From NCBI RefSeq assembly GCF_019703515.2, contig NC_059347.1, positions 21,648,501-21,712,500 of the forward strand: a stretch of DNA of 64,000 bases, in the 5' to 3' direction. Under the pieces are notes generated by a model. It saw only the letters and a list, made by a program, of their open reading frames with translations, ran no database searches and had not been told where the DNA came from. The stretch comes from Myxocyprinus asiaticus. Taxonomy: Eukaryota > Chordata > Actinopteri > Cypriniformes > Catostomidae. Each line of letters opens with the position of its first letter. The first letter of the stretch is position 1. The position numbers and the translations under genes are program-made. This document shows, in pieces, positions 35,965 through 48,289 of the stretch.

Positions 35965-36612
35965 CATGCATGACCTTTTCATTATAAATTTAAGTGTGAT
36001 GTAAAATAGAATAGCAACATGACTTTCCCTCACTTATTTAACAAGAATAATCATCATTCAATTGCAAAAGATCACAAATCACCAGGGCTGGTTTGGATCC
36101 AAGTTAAAACAAAACAAAAGGGGGAAAAAAAACTTGCATGGATCACTAACCAGCTGTGCATGGGCTCCTTCAGCCCATTTGGTTTCAATAAAGTAATACG
36201 TGTGCCTGACTAAACATGAGCCCTTCCCTCTCTGGCCTCAGTTTACCACTGGGAAACTTGCAGAGTCTTCCCAAGTGCCAACAAATCATTGGACAGAGAC
36301 ATTCATTTTCAAAGGGAGCGTCACAACTCATTTATTCCCTGAAATCTCTACCTGCATCCTGTGCACAATGTTTTCATTAGAGGCAGCAATTTATGGACTT
36401 GCCTAACCGCTGTCCCCACAGCTTCGCTCTACGCGGTTAAGTGGAGGCCTACTTCCTGTTGTCATGGCAACCGAATTCCACAGTTCAAAGCTAAACAATA
36501 AAAAAAAAAATTTAAAAAAAGAAATCCAGTGGTACAAAATCACATTTTTGCCCCTGAATATTTTCTAACAGTTTGCTAAGGCAAGCTACACGTTTAATCC
36601 ATAAAATCCTTG
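35965..36612 (-). other. setbp1: Last setbp1 intron, unassigned segment
   Basis: No repeat or exon recognised. It contains gtcatggcaac near 36458, an RFX-like half site, and A-rich runs at 36500-36520. Confidence 0.4.
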
Positions 36613-36862
36613 TTAAAGGGATAGTTCATCCAAAAATGAAAATTCTGTCATCATTTAAATCCCATTGACTTACGTGAAACACAAAAGGAGATGTTAGGCA
36701 TTATGTAAGTCTCGGTCACCATTCACCTTCACTGCATAATTTTTCCATACCATGAAAGTGAGTGATGATTGAGACTAACATATTGCCTAACATCTTATGT
36801 TTCAGGGAAGACAGCAAGTCATACGTGTTTGAAACAACATGAGGGTGCGTAAATGGGTGAAA

Positions 36863-38168
36863 CAGGGATGCAAAATTGCAAATTTTGCCAAATTCTTTTA
36901 ACTGAGTAACCGCTAGTATTAACCACTTATTAACCGGTTAACTGATAGGCCATGAATAAAAAAAGTGGTCAAACAGGCATGACAGAGGTCTATACTGGCT
37001 GAAACAAACAGGCTCACATGACAGATGTGCATATTCAGCAGCAGTCATTACGTCAACATTTGAATGAACAACTGTATCTTTCTTTCCTTTTATTTCGTAA
37101 CAAATTATGAATGGATCGCAAGCACGCAAAATTAACCTGAGGTGATAAATTCTGGCAGTTCAACAATGGAAGAATAAAAACAGCAAGCCAACCAACAATT
37201 TGTGCTGTTTGGCAATCCAATCATTTTGTTTAGAAGAATCAACATATATATATACATGGGCAGCGGTCAGTATGGTATGCAGCTGGTTGACAGCAAGTCT
37301 GGGAACCCTCTCCGAAGGGACCGACGTGCCACACATCGCAATCCCGTCTCCCCTGCAACATAACAGAAATGTGGGTTGTGGGGCTATTAACATATGCTCT
37401 TAGATGTCGAGGCTTTCAGATGTTTTTTTTATTTTATTTTTTTATGGTACTGCATTGCACTGATGTTACTACTAAACTTAAACTATTTTATAATTTGCAT
37501 CGGAACATGTCTTTATGGACAAAATTATCCCACAGCACATGCTTCACATTTCCTTGTCATTCAGACTGAGAGGAAGCTAGTGGTTTAACTGTTAACAGCA
37601 CCCTTGTGTGTATATAACATGCCCTACATTTGAAACCCATCAAATTACCTCTCTTTTGTTTCTTTAATTAACCTCTCGATTCATTTATTTATTTATTTTT
37701 TTCTCCCCAATTTGGAATGCCGTAGTGGCGTAGTGACTCAACTCAATCCGGGTGGTGGAGGACGAATATCAGTTGCCTCCATGTCTGAGACCGTCAATCC
37801 GTGGATCTTATCACGTGGATTGTTGAGCGCATTACCGTGGAGACGAAGCACGTGGAGGCTTCAAGCTATTCTCCGTGCACAACTCACCACGCACCCCACC
37901 GAGAGCGAGAACCACATTATAGCGACCATGAGGACGTTACCCCATGTGACTCTACCCTCCCTAGCAACCGGGCCAATTTGGTTGCTTAGGAGACCTGGCT
38001 GGAGTCACTCAGCACGCCCTGGATTCGAACTCGCGACTCCAGGGATGTTAGTCAACGTCAATACTCGCTGAGCTACCCAGACCCCCCATCTCGATTAATT
38101 TTTAACCAATATTATTTTTTTGAACAAATCATTATTGCTGGTTAATCAGTTAACCATCTACATCCCTA
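36863..38168. mobile_element. hAT-like element inserted in a MITE
   Basis: The left end is cagggatgcaaaattgcaaa and the right end reads, as reverse complement, tagggatgtagatggttaac. Subterminal ccggttaactg motifs occur near both ends. The flanks share GGTGAA, a likely remnant of an 8-base duplication. It is itself split by a SINE (37682-38088). Confidence 0.7.
37682..38088 (-). mobile_element. tRNA-derived SINE
   Basis: On the minus strand the head reads gggtagctcagcgagtattg (pol III A box) and gagttcgaatccagggcgtg (B box), followed by a ~300-bp body and a (AAAT)n tail. An 8-base target-site duplication, TCTCGATT, lies at 37674-37681 and 38089-38096. The plus-strand frame 37712-38071 is just this SINE read backwards. 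Confidence 0.9.
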
Positions 38169-38242
38169 GGTGAACGATCCCTTTATGCAGATGTTTGTGT
38201 ACATATGCTTGAAAAATCGTCATTCATAACTAATATTACTAA

Positions 38243-39014
38243 CAGGGCTGGGAAATTTAACACGTTCATTTCTGCGATTAATAGTTTGTGTTTAACACAT
38301 TTAATGCAGTATCCATTTTTTTTTTTTACTACTTCCTACTCAGCCACAGGCTTCATATGGTTAGGAATAAGGTGGGGGCTGGGTTAGGGCACCTTCTGCC
38401 TGCCAGGAACAAACCTATGCACCTTTGTACAATGGGTGAAACGGCACTTATGTTTTTCCCCACTTCCTGTGGCTAAAATTGGCATATATACATTTTCAGG
38501 AGGTACACGCTCGACTCGACTGCACATCTTGAGCACAGAAACTGATTTTGTGGAGCAGTGCACGCTTATTCATTAAGCGAAATGCATGTCCCGGGCATAA
38601 TAAACACAGGAGCAGTTTTACTGTACAGAGAATGGAGACTTCACTCGCAAGTGGTGAGCCAGGCGTGCGACAGATACAGTTAAGCTGCCGTCTCTCTTCG
38701 CATCACCCGAAAATGCTCAATCGCTTTCATCTGTACAAGTTTCAAAAGCGAAACTGCCCAAGTGAGACTCAGCGTGTGAGCGATAGAGACTGAGGCCGTT
38801 CAGCAAGCTGCAGCCAGGTATACTTCTAGAAACTGAACGGCAGCCAGAGAAAATAATATCTTTGAGATTTTAAACTTCAGCAAATTAAACTTCAGCATTC
38901 AATATGTTTTATATCTGTATGTATAGTGTCTAATAATACATTGGCAATGTACACTTAAGTTTCTCTTTCCAATAAAGTTTGATATGAATTGAATCTGCCT
39001 ATTTGAACCTATTA
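38243..39014. other. Intron segment with a lone hAT-like terminus
   Basis: acagggctgggaaatttaac at 38243 looks like the left terminus of a hAT-type element. No matching right terminus was found before 39014. The remainder is unassigned. Confidence 0.3.
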
Positions 39015-39018
39015 TTAA

Positions 39019-40259
39019 AGGTGCAATATGTAAAAATGTTCATGTAATATTCGCCTTTGTTTTTGCCAATGTGTGAACGGCTTGTAATGGAACTTAAAAA
39101 ATGAGCCCTTACCGGACTTCCTAGGTTGCCTATTAAAGCCTGTAGACTGATTTTAATGCAAAGGGAGCGGGTCGCATTTACCGGGAAAATCCAAAGGATG
39201 TGACGTTTATGCGCGCTCCCTAGAACCTTGCCTCAGACAGTAATAGCTTCTCTTCAACAGCAACAACTGTCTGCAACACTAGGTAACGTTATCTTAGAGA
39301 TGGAATCCAGCAAATGTCTGGCTCCCAGCACAACACCAACTCCTACACAAACTCCGAATAAGCCAAAAAAAAAAAAAAAAATCAGTCATCTACTGAATCC
39401 AGTCTGGCTAAGCGGAAATGTGATTGTGGTTGAACGAAAACTACAGTGAACATCAGCAGGACATTTGGTTCCTGGAGGGACCTTCGCTCCTGAATTGGCA
39501 TTCTTCTTATTGGACAGGTAAGCTTACATAACTGCAAAGCATGTGAATTATAGTGCCATAAGGATTGATCTGTGTAATTTAACTAAACTACAATAACACA
39601 TGAAATGAATGCTAGACAATGTTCAAGCTAATGCAAAAAGACCCATTCATTAGTGTAACGTAACTTGGTCATACAGAAAATATATACAATCTATTATTAT
39701 AAAACAATAGTGCATTGATATATCAAAATGACAGTTGTGATGGAATCACATCATTACTGAATTGTGTCAACATATTTATAATGTACAGTCTATTTTATAA
39801 ATAGCTATTGTCATCATCCACCAAATTTAGCTAACAGCTATTGATAAAGCTGGCTAGCTAGCTAACGCCGACATAGGCTATCGTATAAATGCAGTCAATG
39901 TATCATGCAAAGAAAACTGATTACTTCAAACTACAGTCTCGCATAATCAGACCTATATCCACACTTTGTTTTAGCCCTGTTCCAGCACTGGAGAGTCAAA
40001 TATAATATACAGTCTCAAAGTTTGTAGAAAAACAATCATAACTGTGTAATTTTAATTATGCTACCTCATCTGTCAGCATGATGCCGGTGAATCACGTTCA
40101 GTCTCTTTGTACATTACGTCATTGTTTTGGTCAATGCTCGCGTCCCTTTGGAGTGTGTGCACGAGCGCGAGCACAAGCAACAGGTAGCTGGCTGCAGTTC
40201 ACTTAACGGCCACAGATGTCATTAATAACAAGGGTTTCTGAATCTTACATACTGCACCT
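39019..40259. mobile_element. TTAA-flanked DNA transposon (Kolobok/piggyBac-like), decayed
   Basis: The left end AGGTGCAATATGTAA and the right end, read as reverse complement AGGTGCAGTATGTAAGATTC, form inverted termini. TTAA stands on both sides (39015-39018 and 40260-40263). The interior at about 39370-39520 keeps a decayed coding-like frame (SSTESSLAKRKCD, TKTTVNISRTFGSWRDLRS) broken by stops, which resembles a motif often seen in such fish elements. Superfamily is inferred from the TTAA target only. Confidence 0.75.
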
Positions 40260-40263
40260 TTAA

Positions 40264-42281
40264 ACAAAAGTCCACTGGATAACGGGAGAAGATTTTGCCC
40301 TACTTTTAATAACAGCATGTCCACTGATTTTATGGCATGTATACATATACTTGTATCAAAGATTAATACCTGTTAAAATGTGTCTAATTAACTTTATTCT
40401 AAAGAAAAAAAAAGTACATATTTAAATAATTCAAATTCATTACATTCAATCAAACTCAATTGTAGCTGCAAGATTTGGTGAGAGATTCAGAGGGAAAACA
40501 GTGTAATTCAGCGCTGCTCACGGCAGGGAAATGCAGAAAGGCAAAAATTAATTTGTGATATTCGAGTAGTGTTTTTAATACTCGAGTAGCTGGTGCAGAA
40601 CAAGTATTCTATTACTCTGTTACTCGTGCACATCCCTAGTTGTAGTAGGAGTTTCCTTGCTTGCTAAAGTGTTAATTAGAGCAAAATTTGTATGCAATGT
40701 AAAAAAAGGTGACACTGTACCAGTAAGCTCAATCAAAGGGAAATTCTTTGTGTTACACCTGTGCTAGAAAATGAGGGCCATTATGTTTAAAGTTAAAGCC
40801 TCTTACTTAAAGAGGGCTTATAATGCTGAATGATCTGTTCATGGAGTGCTCCATCAGAATTTCAATCCATACCATATGTGCTCACTGCAATATGTTGAAT
40901 TACTTTCAAGAGCCTGTCAAAGGGTGATACTTCTAATGGAGACATTTAGCCTTTTATATCACTGTATTCTTTGTCAAATTTACCTATGAGAGCCAATACA
41001 TGAGCTAAAGCTCAACTCAAGAACAAGTTTTAAGTTTTGATATGTTCCTATAGCTCAATTGGTAGAGCACAGTACTAGGAGCACCATGGTCAGAGGTCTG
41101 ATTCCCATGGAACACATACAGATAAAATGTATACAGTACCTTGAATGCACTGTAAATCGCTTTGGATTGCATAAATTGGATTGAAGTGTTTGACAAATGC
41201 ATAAATGTAATGATCTCTGAATGTGAATTTGCTTGATAAACAAATACTTAAGAAAAACAATTATTTACAGATATGCTGCATATATATGCTTTTTAGTTTT
41301 TAAACTTGCCAACATTTTTTATAAAACCTTCTTAGTTTCGATTAGGAGATACGGAACATAATGGTTTTAGGTTTAATATATGCCAAAACATCTGCTCCAA
41401 ACTAGACATTCCCATAATAATAATTAATAGCCTTATTATAAAGTGTGCAGTTGTCAAGCCTTGAATCTGCAGCAAATAGATCTAATTAATCTTAAATGAG
41501 ATGTGACCTTAAATGCAAATCTGAGCATTTAAAAGCCTCACTTAGCTGCAATTTATTGCATGAGAGCCATAATGCCACTAGCAAAAAAATTTGGTTGTCA
41601 TAAAAAAGCAATTCTGTCACAACACGCTTATATGTTCTTTGAAATCAACACAGAGGTACACCTAAGTGGAATGTGTGTAAACTCTCTGTTTAAGTACAAC
41701 AAACTAGGTCTTTGAAGTGCAGAGTTAATAGAGGTGGGTGGTAGCAGGCAGAATGTGAGTCATTCTCATAGTTCCCCTAGGGGAGTGAAAATGTAATCTA
41801 ACTGTGCCTAGGGCTTGCAATTCCCCTTCAGAGGAGTAGACTGGATTCATTAAACATCTGGCTTCTCTCCAGCTCTTTTAACATGAGGCAAGGTTTTTTG
41901 TTTTATTGCATGTCTGTAGAATATAAATCAAAAAGTGTGAATAATATATCTCTTAAAATAAAAAAACATTGGCAGATAGGGTGAAAGGGAGGAAAGAGAA
42001 ATTTGTGAATTATAGTTGCCTCCATCCATGCATTTCATTTTCCTTCCCAGATATACTGAGAACAGAATACAAAGCATTTGGAAAAGCACATTTGTTCCTC
42101 TAGATTTTTACACATGAGCAGAAATATTTTTCACTTGTACCCAACTAACCACAGCTCAGTAATCAAACTGATCAAAAAACAATATTATGCACATTTCATT
42201 TAATCGGAGGCAATTATGTTTACATTTAATGAATCTTGGATGTTGTTTCAATGCATTACTTGGAAACAGATATATTTTTAC
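40264..42281 (-). other. setbp1: Last setbp1 intron, segment beside the donor
   Basis: A hAT-like right terminus (gtgcacatccctag, ending at 40639) lies near 40560-40639. A SINE lies at 41044-41210. The rest is unassigned; no exon between the two setbp1 exons was recognised. Confidence 0.5.
41044..41210 (+). mobile_element. tRNA-derived SINE
   Basis: The head gttcctatagctcaattggt and agagcac resemble the 5' half of a tRNA gene with an A box (tagctcaattgg). A decayed B box (aggtctgattcc) follows at 41094-41105. The tail gtaaatcgctttggattg and gcataaatgtaa is the LINE-like 3' end found in this common cyprinid SINE. It is not a functional tRNA. Confidence 0.82.
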
Positions 42282-45200
42282 CTGCTACTGCTGCGTTTGA
42301 GTACTGGTACATCTGCTCTGCCCTCTCGTCTCTACCTCCTTGGAAAGATGCCATGCTTCCCTCTCTGTACGATACAAAGTCCTCCAAGCTATGCCTCCTG
42401 CTGGAATCATTGTCCCCTAAGTGCTGCCCATTGAACGAGTCCAGTGACTGGTCTTGGCTGGCTCGAAGGCGCTCGTGTGGTTGTCTAGTGCAGATGCTCA
42501 GGAAGTTGTTCAGTGTCTCTCCTCGAGTGCGCTTACAATGATGAGAGTCAGATAAGGACAATGATGACAGAGTGTCTACTTCAAAGTAGTTCCTGGAAGC
42601 TTGTGGCGAAGCATCTGTGGTTTGCTTGCCTCTTGGCTTGTCCTTCAGTTTGGACAGAGAGTTCTTCTCTAGCCTCTCGTTTAGCAGGCTGAGGAAGGCA
42701 GGACTCTGGGTTCCACTGAAGAGTCCACCAAGGTCCTCCCTCTGTGGGATGTCCTGGTCCTCTTTATGTTTGTGCTTGTGTTTGCGTTTGTGGAGACAAA
42801 CACTCGACAAGCAACTTCTCGAAGGGTGATGGGAGTCACTCATTCTGGATGAAGGCATCTCATGTGCCATACTCTTTGTTCTGTGTCTGCTAGTAGCAGT
42901 GAGACTGGAGGACGCACCAGGATGAAACTTTGGAGGTGGAACTGGTGGTCTCATGAGATGAGAGCCCGAAGTTCCAAGTGCATGAGATAAGTAAAAGGGT
43001 GAAGTGTACTGACCATAATAACCCATTTTTATCATACTTGTGGTAAGAGGCATGGATGTGTAAGGCATTGCGTAGGGTGCATAGTAATTGCCACCAGGCA
43101 CTGGGCAGCCAAACCCTTGAATGAAAGGCATCTTTGATATTGGCTCGTTTGATTTGGCTGGCCTACCACGCCTCCTCTTTGACTTTTCTGAACTCCTGCG
43201 AAGATAGTGCACAGGGTCATAGGGATAGTATGGCACAGGATAGTAGTGGTCAAAGTTGAGACGGAAGATGCTGGGATACGAATTCTCGTGGTAAAACTTA
43301 CAACTGCGGTGGGAGATTCGGAAGACCTGAAATTTGCTGACTAGCTCCTCGAGGTCAGCAATAAACTGCAGGTTATCCCGGCTCTGAAGGGCCTTACGCT
43401 TTCTTCGATGCTTTTGCTTCTTCAGGCTCTCTTGAGCAAAACATTTTTCCACAGCGACTGCGGTGGCTCGCTTCTGGTAGTGCCCTCTTATGTCTTTGCT
43501 CTTAGCTTCTAGAACAGCAGCCTCTGTGGCATCGAAATTGCACAGATCAAAAGAGTATCTCCTGCGAGACGCTGGGCCTTTCTCGGCCTGGTCTGATGTG
43601 CTGTTGTTGTCAGTGCCAATTCCACTATCACTAGGGATTGTCTCTTCACTGTGGGACTCACTAACTGGGGACAGGGTAACTTCTTTGATAGAAGCCACTT
43701 CAAACAGGTGAGATGGTGAGTTGGCCATTAGTCTTGGTGGAGAAAGCTTCCAGTTACTACCGAGCAAGCTCTTATGGGTTTTAGTGGGCAATGCACTGAT
43801 AGGCTGTAGATTTGGCATTGTCTTCAGGTCATGCTGGCTGGTATCTGTGGTGGAAGGGTGAGCCATCCCACCTGCTGCTGAGTGAGCATAGAGAGAATGC
43901 ATGACCCTAGGAGAAGGCATTCCAGCTGTGGATGATGTATTAGAAGGCACTAGAGGGTTCTCGAACTGACTTGTAATAGGCAACAATTGCTTGTCACTGG
44001 CTTTGTGCTCATTTTGTTGGGTTTGCTGATCAGCTCTGGGTTTCCTTCCTCGCTTTTTGCCTATGTAAATAGTCCCACGCTTGCTTACATTGATCTGCTT
44101 GCCAAAACGGGCCTCGATTGTTGATGCCACAGTAGACATGGTGCATGAAACCGGAACATTGGACTTCAAGGCAAGATTGCCGGTGCTCGGAGTAGACAAA
44201 AGTTCATTCAAAATGCTTTGCATCTTCACCAGTTTCATTTTCTTAGTTGCCCTCTTTTTAAGGACACCTTCTTGGCCTGATTTCTTGAGTTTCAACTGCT
44301 GTGCAGGAGAAGTGGATTTGTTTAAGGTCAACTGCACCAATTTTGACTTATGCTTTTTCTTTCTCTTTGAAGTGCTTGATGAATCTTGGGCAATAGGGCT
44401 AATGGGACTTGTTGCAGTGCCTTCGTGAATCGTCTCTACGGTAAGTAACGGCTGCTTCTTGGGCCGCCCACGTTTTTTCTTTTCTGGGGTAATGACCGTC
44501 AGACTGTTTGTGTTTGTGTAGAGTGGGCTGGATGGAGTTACAGGGAAAGCAGAGAGCGGCTCTTCAATGGACAGAGATTGATTCAAATCTTTATGAGGAG
44601 CAGAGTTCTGGGACTTTAAATAAGACCACCTGTCCTTGACCTTGGATTGCCTAGCCTCTGTTTGCTTGTCAGTGTCAATCATTGATCTTGGTCTCCCAGC
44701 TGGGGTTTTCTTCGGCCTATTCTGAAACATTTCAACATCATCAGTCATTGTCCCAGCACAGTCTTCCTCTGTCTCCTGTGCATTCACACTAAATTGTTTT
44801 GGTGCACTGCATTCTATTTTCTTTGTGATTTTAGGTTTGGTGCTACCTTGGTCAGCTTTATCGGTCATCTCAAATTTCTGTGTGGTTTGTGGATCATCAA
44901 TTAAACTAACTTCAGCAGTTTTTCGATTTCTTCTCTTCCTACTCTTAGAATCATCTGAGTGATGAGTGCCACCACTTGATATTGTCTTATTTTCATCATC
45001 CGCCCTATTGCTTGACTTATCAGGCTCCTCTGTATGAAATGTGCTTTTATCAGATTTGTAGGGTTGTTTCTCATTAGTACCATCTTGACTTTCAGTATCT
45101 CTATCAATCTTTTTGGCCCACTGAAGGTCTAAGTTATGGGTGGTCAGGTCCTTCTTTAGATCTTTCCTTCCATATTTCCGTTTGAGGTTCCCAAACACTT

Positions 45201-45621
45201 GCTCTGTGACTTCCTGCAAACATCTGTCCTTGCTGACAGAAGAGTGTGTCAACAGACTTGAGTCAGTTGGAGGACTCATTGCTATATCAGCTGCAGATAA
45301 TGTTAGTGAGTCAGCACCTGGGGAAGACATGGCAGAGGCAAAGAGACTTCCACATGAACCCTCTGTGACCTTTTTAAATTGCTTTTTTGACAATGGGATG
45401 CTGGGCTCCGACAAATGGCTCTGGTTAATGGATGCTGTTTCTCTTTTTGATTCTGGTTCTGTCCTGTGTTGCTCTTGGGATTTTACATCTACAACAGTAT
45501 CCAACGGCTTTGTCCAGTCAAGCTGGTGAATGTTGTTGCTTGTAGACTCATGCTTTGGTTTTGTTCTTTCCATTATTATGCCATCAGTTTTACCCACACG
45601 TTTATAAGTCCTCTCATAGGT
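42282..45621 (-). CDS. setbp1: SET-binding protein 1, giant internal exon
   Basis: A 3340-nt exon from acceptor ctttcaatttcag (phase 0) to donor GTAAAAAT (phase 1), open throughout (about 1113 codons). SETBP1 is a nuclear DNA-binding protein that stabilises SET, restrains PP2A and recruits HCF1/KMT2A complexes (established knowledge). Motifs by exon residue: an AT-hook KKKRGRPKKQPLLTVETIHE (about 380), KKRGRKPRAD (about 520), the beta-TrCP degron SDSGIGTDNNSTSDQ (about 664; 43632-43612), YSFDLCNFD, the SKI-homologous region, the HCF1-binding motif DHYY (about 791; 43251-43240), an AT-hook KRRRGRPAKSN (about 812) and the basic run HKRKHKHKHKED. The ATG at 45597 is internal; the true start lies in an upstream exon. 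Confidence 0.98.
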
Positions 45622-46929
45622 CTGAAATTGAAAGAGAAAAGGAAGAATTTAGAAAAAGGGCCTAGTTGTTTGGGGATACTGGATAAGGATTTTAAAAATT
45701 GTTTTATAGAGATTGAAGAGCAATTTCTAGGCAATGAAATATTTTAGAACTGAACATAACAAAATAAATTTATATTCACTGTAGAAATTACCATTACTTT
45801 TCCAAGACATTATAAGATTTTCTAGAGTTTTCTAGTCCTGGAAATCACAATTTAAAAATTGCCTGATGGCTTTCAATAACCTTGTACATTACAAAGTGTA
45901 GTGTGTCATAACCATAAAAAAGTACCACATCTTTTATTTTTTTGGATGCCTCATCCTGGGGATATTTGGAGAAAAAAAAAAAAAAAACTCCATCCTTCTG
46001 CACAAGGTAGTTTGACAGAGAAAAATTCACACCCCATTAAAAAAACTATAACTAGGAACCTACATGTTGTTACTGATAACAACTACTGTTTTGCTGCCAT
46101 TTTGTTTAGCTAGAGTGCCACACCCACAGAAAATAATAAATTACTGTGCACCATTGTGCAAGCCTTTGAGACTTGTGGTTTGGTCTGTTAGAAATAACGT
46201 ATTGCAAGATCAGCACTTGATACTAGGATATGTTCCGTAAAGCCATCCTGTTTTCAAAGCCAACAGCTACAGGTGGTATTGAAGTTTAACCACAGTTTTG
46301 TTTTTCAGCAGGTCAACTTCCATTTCAGAGCTCTGCAGATGAGGCTTAGGCAGTCTATGCTGCGGTCTCAGATTAGTTTACATCTGGGGTCCCAATGTTT
46401 TCAACAGGCCTTCAAAAGACCAAAAGCAAAATGTACCTTTAGAAAATACAAATTGTTCTTTTTTATTTTACTGAGTAAAATGGAATAAGAAAAACAAAAA
46501 ATAAAACTGAGAATCGTACAAAGAGTCTTTAGATGTAGCTTTAAAAAAAGAGGTAGGAATGAGAGTATTGTTTCTTTGGCAATGGAATGTCTGATTACAT
46601 CAGAAGAAGAAAATGTAGTCTCCTGGAGTCTGGTTTGTTTGGGTCAGAGCACAAAAAATAAAATAGTTTCTGACATAAACTAAAATTATTGTGTGGAGAG
46701 GCAAATATGGGAAGAAAAACGTCCAAGAGTTAAGAAGAGTTTATATAAGTGCCCTCAAAAGATGACATCCTGAAAATCCAAACAACAATGAAAGTGAGCC
46801 GAACTGAGCTGAGTAAAAGCACATTCCACCTTCAACTGCATCTCCTGCTTATTGTAAAATCCCAGTCACCTCGAATCTTATTAACTAATGCCTTTCTAAA
46901 ATAAAAATTGCATAGGGGTCTGTTCTGGA
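45622..46929 (-). other. setbp1: setbp1 intron upstream of the giant exon
   Basis: The acceptor tract is at 45622-45640. AT-rich DNA follows with an A-run at 45974-45987. No exon or named repeat. The N-terminal setbp1 coding exons (family residues before the TYER segment) are not found anywhere in 45622-64000. Confidence 0.55.
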
Positions 46930-47060
46930 GAAACTGTAAGTGGTGCTTGGCCTTTCAAATCTTGCAGCCATACTGTTAGGGTGTTGTGGTCAAGATGGTA
47001 TTGCTATGTGGTTGCTAAGGTGTTTGTGGTTGTTAGACTGTTCTATGTGTTAGTTTACTG
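46930..47060. repeat. Dispersed cyprinid repeat (gtggttgctaaggtgtt type)
   Basis: gtaagtggtgcttggccttt, then ggtattgctatgtggttgct and aaggtgtttgtggttgttag. A second diverged copy lies at 63893-64000. This is a dispersed repeat common in cyprinids, with no coding capacity. Confidence 0.6.
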
Positions 47061-47190
47061 TACCTAATCAAAATAGCCCAACCCCAAGTCCATGATATTC
47101 TCATCCCCAGAGAAGTTCCCTGCTTCAATATAAATTTTTAGGATTTTTTGCCCATTTTTCATCCGCCAGGTTAAAAGGCATAAAATTTCA

Positions 47191-48289
47191 GGGACCTCAT
47201 TTTTTGGTTGTGCCTATGCTCCAGTGTGCCAGTGCGCACTGACTTGATTTTATTTTTAGTGATGCAAATACGAGTCAGTGACAGACTAAATGTATTAATG
47301 GATGAGTGAGAGCGTTTACAAGTATATTCCAATACGAGTCAAAATGTGGTCTTGTTTAGATTATGCGTAATGTACTGTAAATGTTTTATTTTGGATATCC
47401 ACCGTAGCAGAATATTTATTTAGCCCTACCTGCACGTTTCCGTAATAAATTAATTTAAAGACCTACAAGATAACAGGCAGAAGTACTATACAGTATGTGA
47501 TATGTCAAGCACATTTTTGGAGCAAGGTGGAGGTGAGATTATAGTTAAACATAGCTAAATCAATATACAGATGGTTAGAATGCACCACAACAGACTCATA
47601 TTTAGAACTCGCCTACAGTTTTTTTATCAAATCATCCTTCAGCCTCTTGTCTGCGGATAAGGACATAAAAAAAAAAAAAAAAAAGATGTGACTAAAATGC
47701 AGCGTAATCAATGGCAAGAGCGAGCAAAAGAGAACAGTGGGAAAAGAATGTGCATGTAGTTTACAGATCACGACTGCCATGTAGACTATGCATATTTCAT
47801 TAGGCTATATGTAAAAGAGCATGTAAACCTCTTTTTGGAATGAAGGTTTTGCAAGAATTTGGACATTTGTTGAAGAATGGTGTGGATTTATAGTAAATGC
47901 GGTCAATTAATGGATTTATTATTGATAATGAAAATGAATAACTGATTTGTAGCTGCCCTCACTTTACAGAAAACCTTGCCAACTGCACAAGAATATTTCA
48001 TATGAATGAATGAATGAATGTATGTATGTATGAATGAATAACTTGCTTATGCACTTTAATTGTATTCTGTCTCACCATATTAGGATATTTGTGGGCGTTC
48101 TGTAGGTGGAGTCCATGCGCTTGTTCATGTGTGCATGTTTGTGAGATGAATTGCGATTTATAAAGTGGAATGCATTTAGGTAATTTTTTTCATGCGTACA
48201 GATGTTTTATAAATTGCTCGTAGGAACATTTAGGAAATTGTCGTACGTTCACATGATCATTTTAGGAACAGCTTTATAAATGAGGCCCC
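47191..48289. mobile_element. Probable MITE with ggg(a/g)cctcattt ends
   Basis: The left end gggacctcattttttggttg and the right end, read as reverse complement ggggcctcatttataaagct, are similar inverted termini. No target-site duplication was seen, so these could be ends of two different copies. The interior has an A18 run (47667-47684) and a GAAT/GTAT microsatellite (48003-48040). Confidence 0.45.

Larger units (their letters stand above)
36614..38185. mobile_element. MITE of the aaagggatagttcatcc type, split by a nested insertion
   Basis: The left part (36614-36862) begins ttaaagggatagttcatcca, and the right terminus ggtgaacgatcccttta lies at 38169-38185. The inner DNA (36863-38168) is a separate hAT-like element. 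The left part and 35698-35964 share internal sequence such as ctaacatctc and gtctcagtcacc, so they are the same family. Confidence 0.78.

Noticed and set aside
37712..38071. 119-codon plus-strand frame
   Set aside because: Antisense reading of a tRNA-derived SINE.
41044..41115. Possible functional tRNA gene
   Set aside because: A-box is good but the B-box and acceptor stem are decayed and a SINE tail follows.
44081..45747. Plus-strand frames opposite setbp1
   Set aside because: Shadows of the giant coding exon in antisense.
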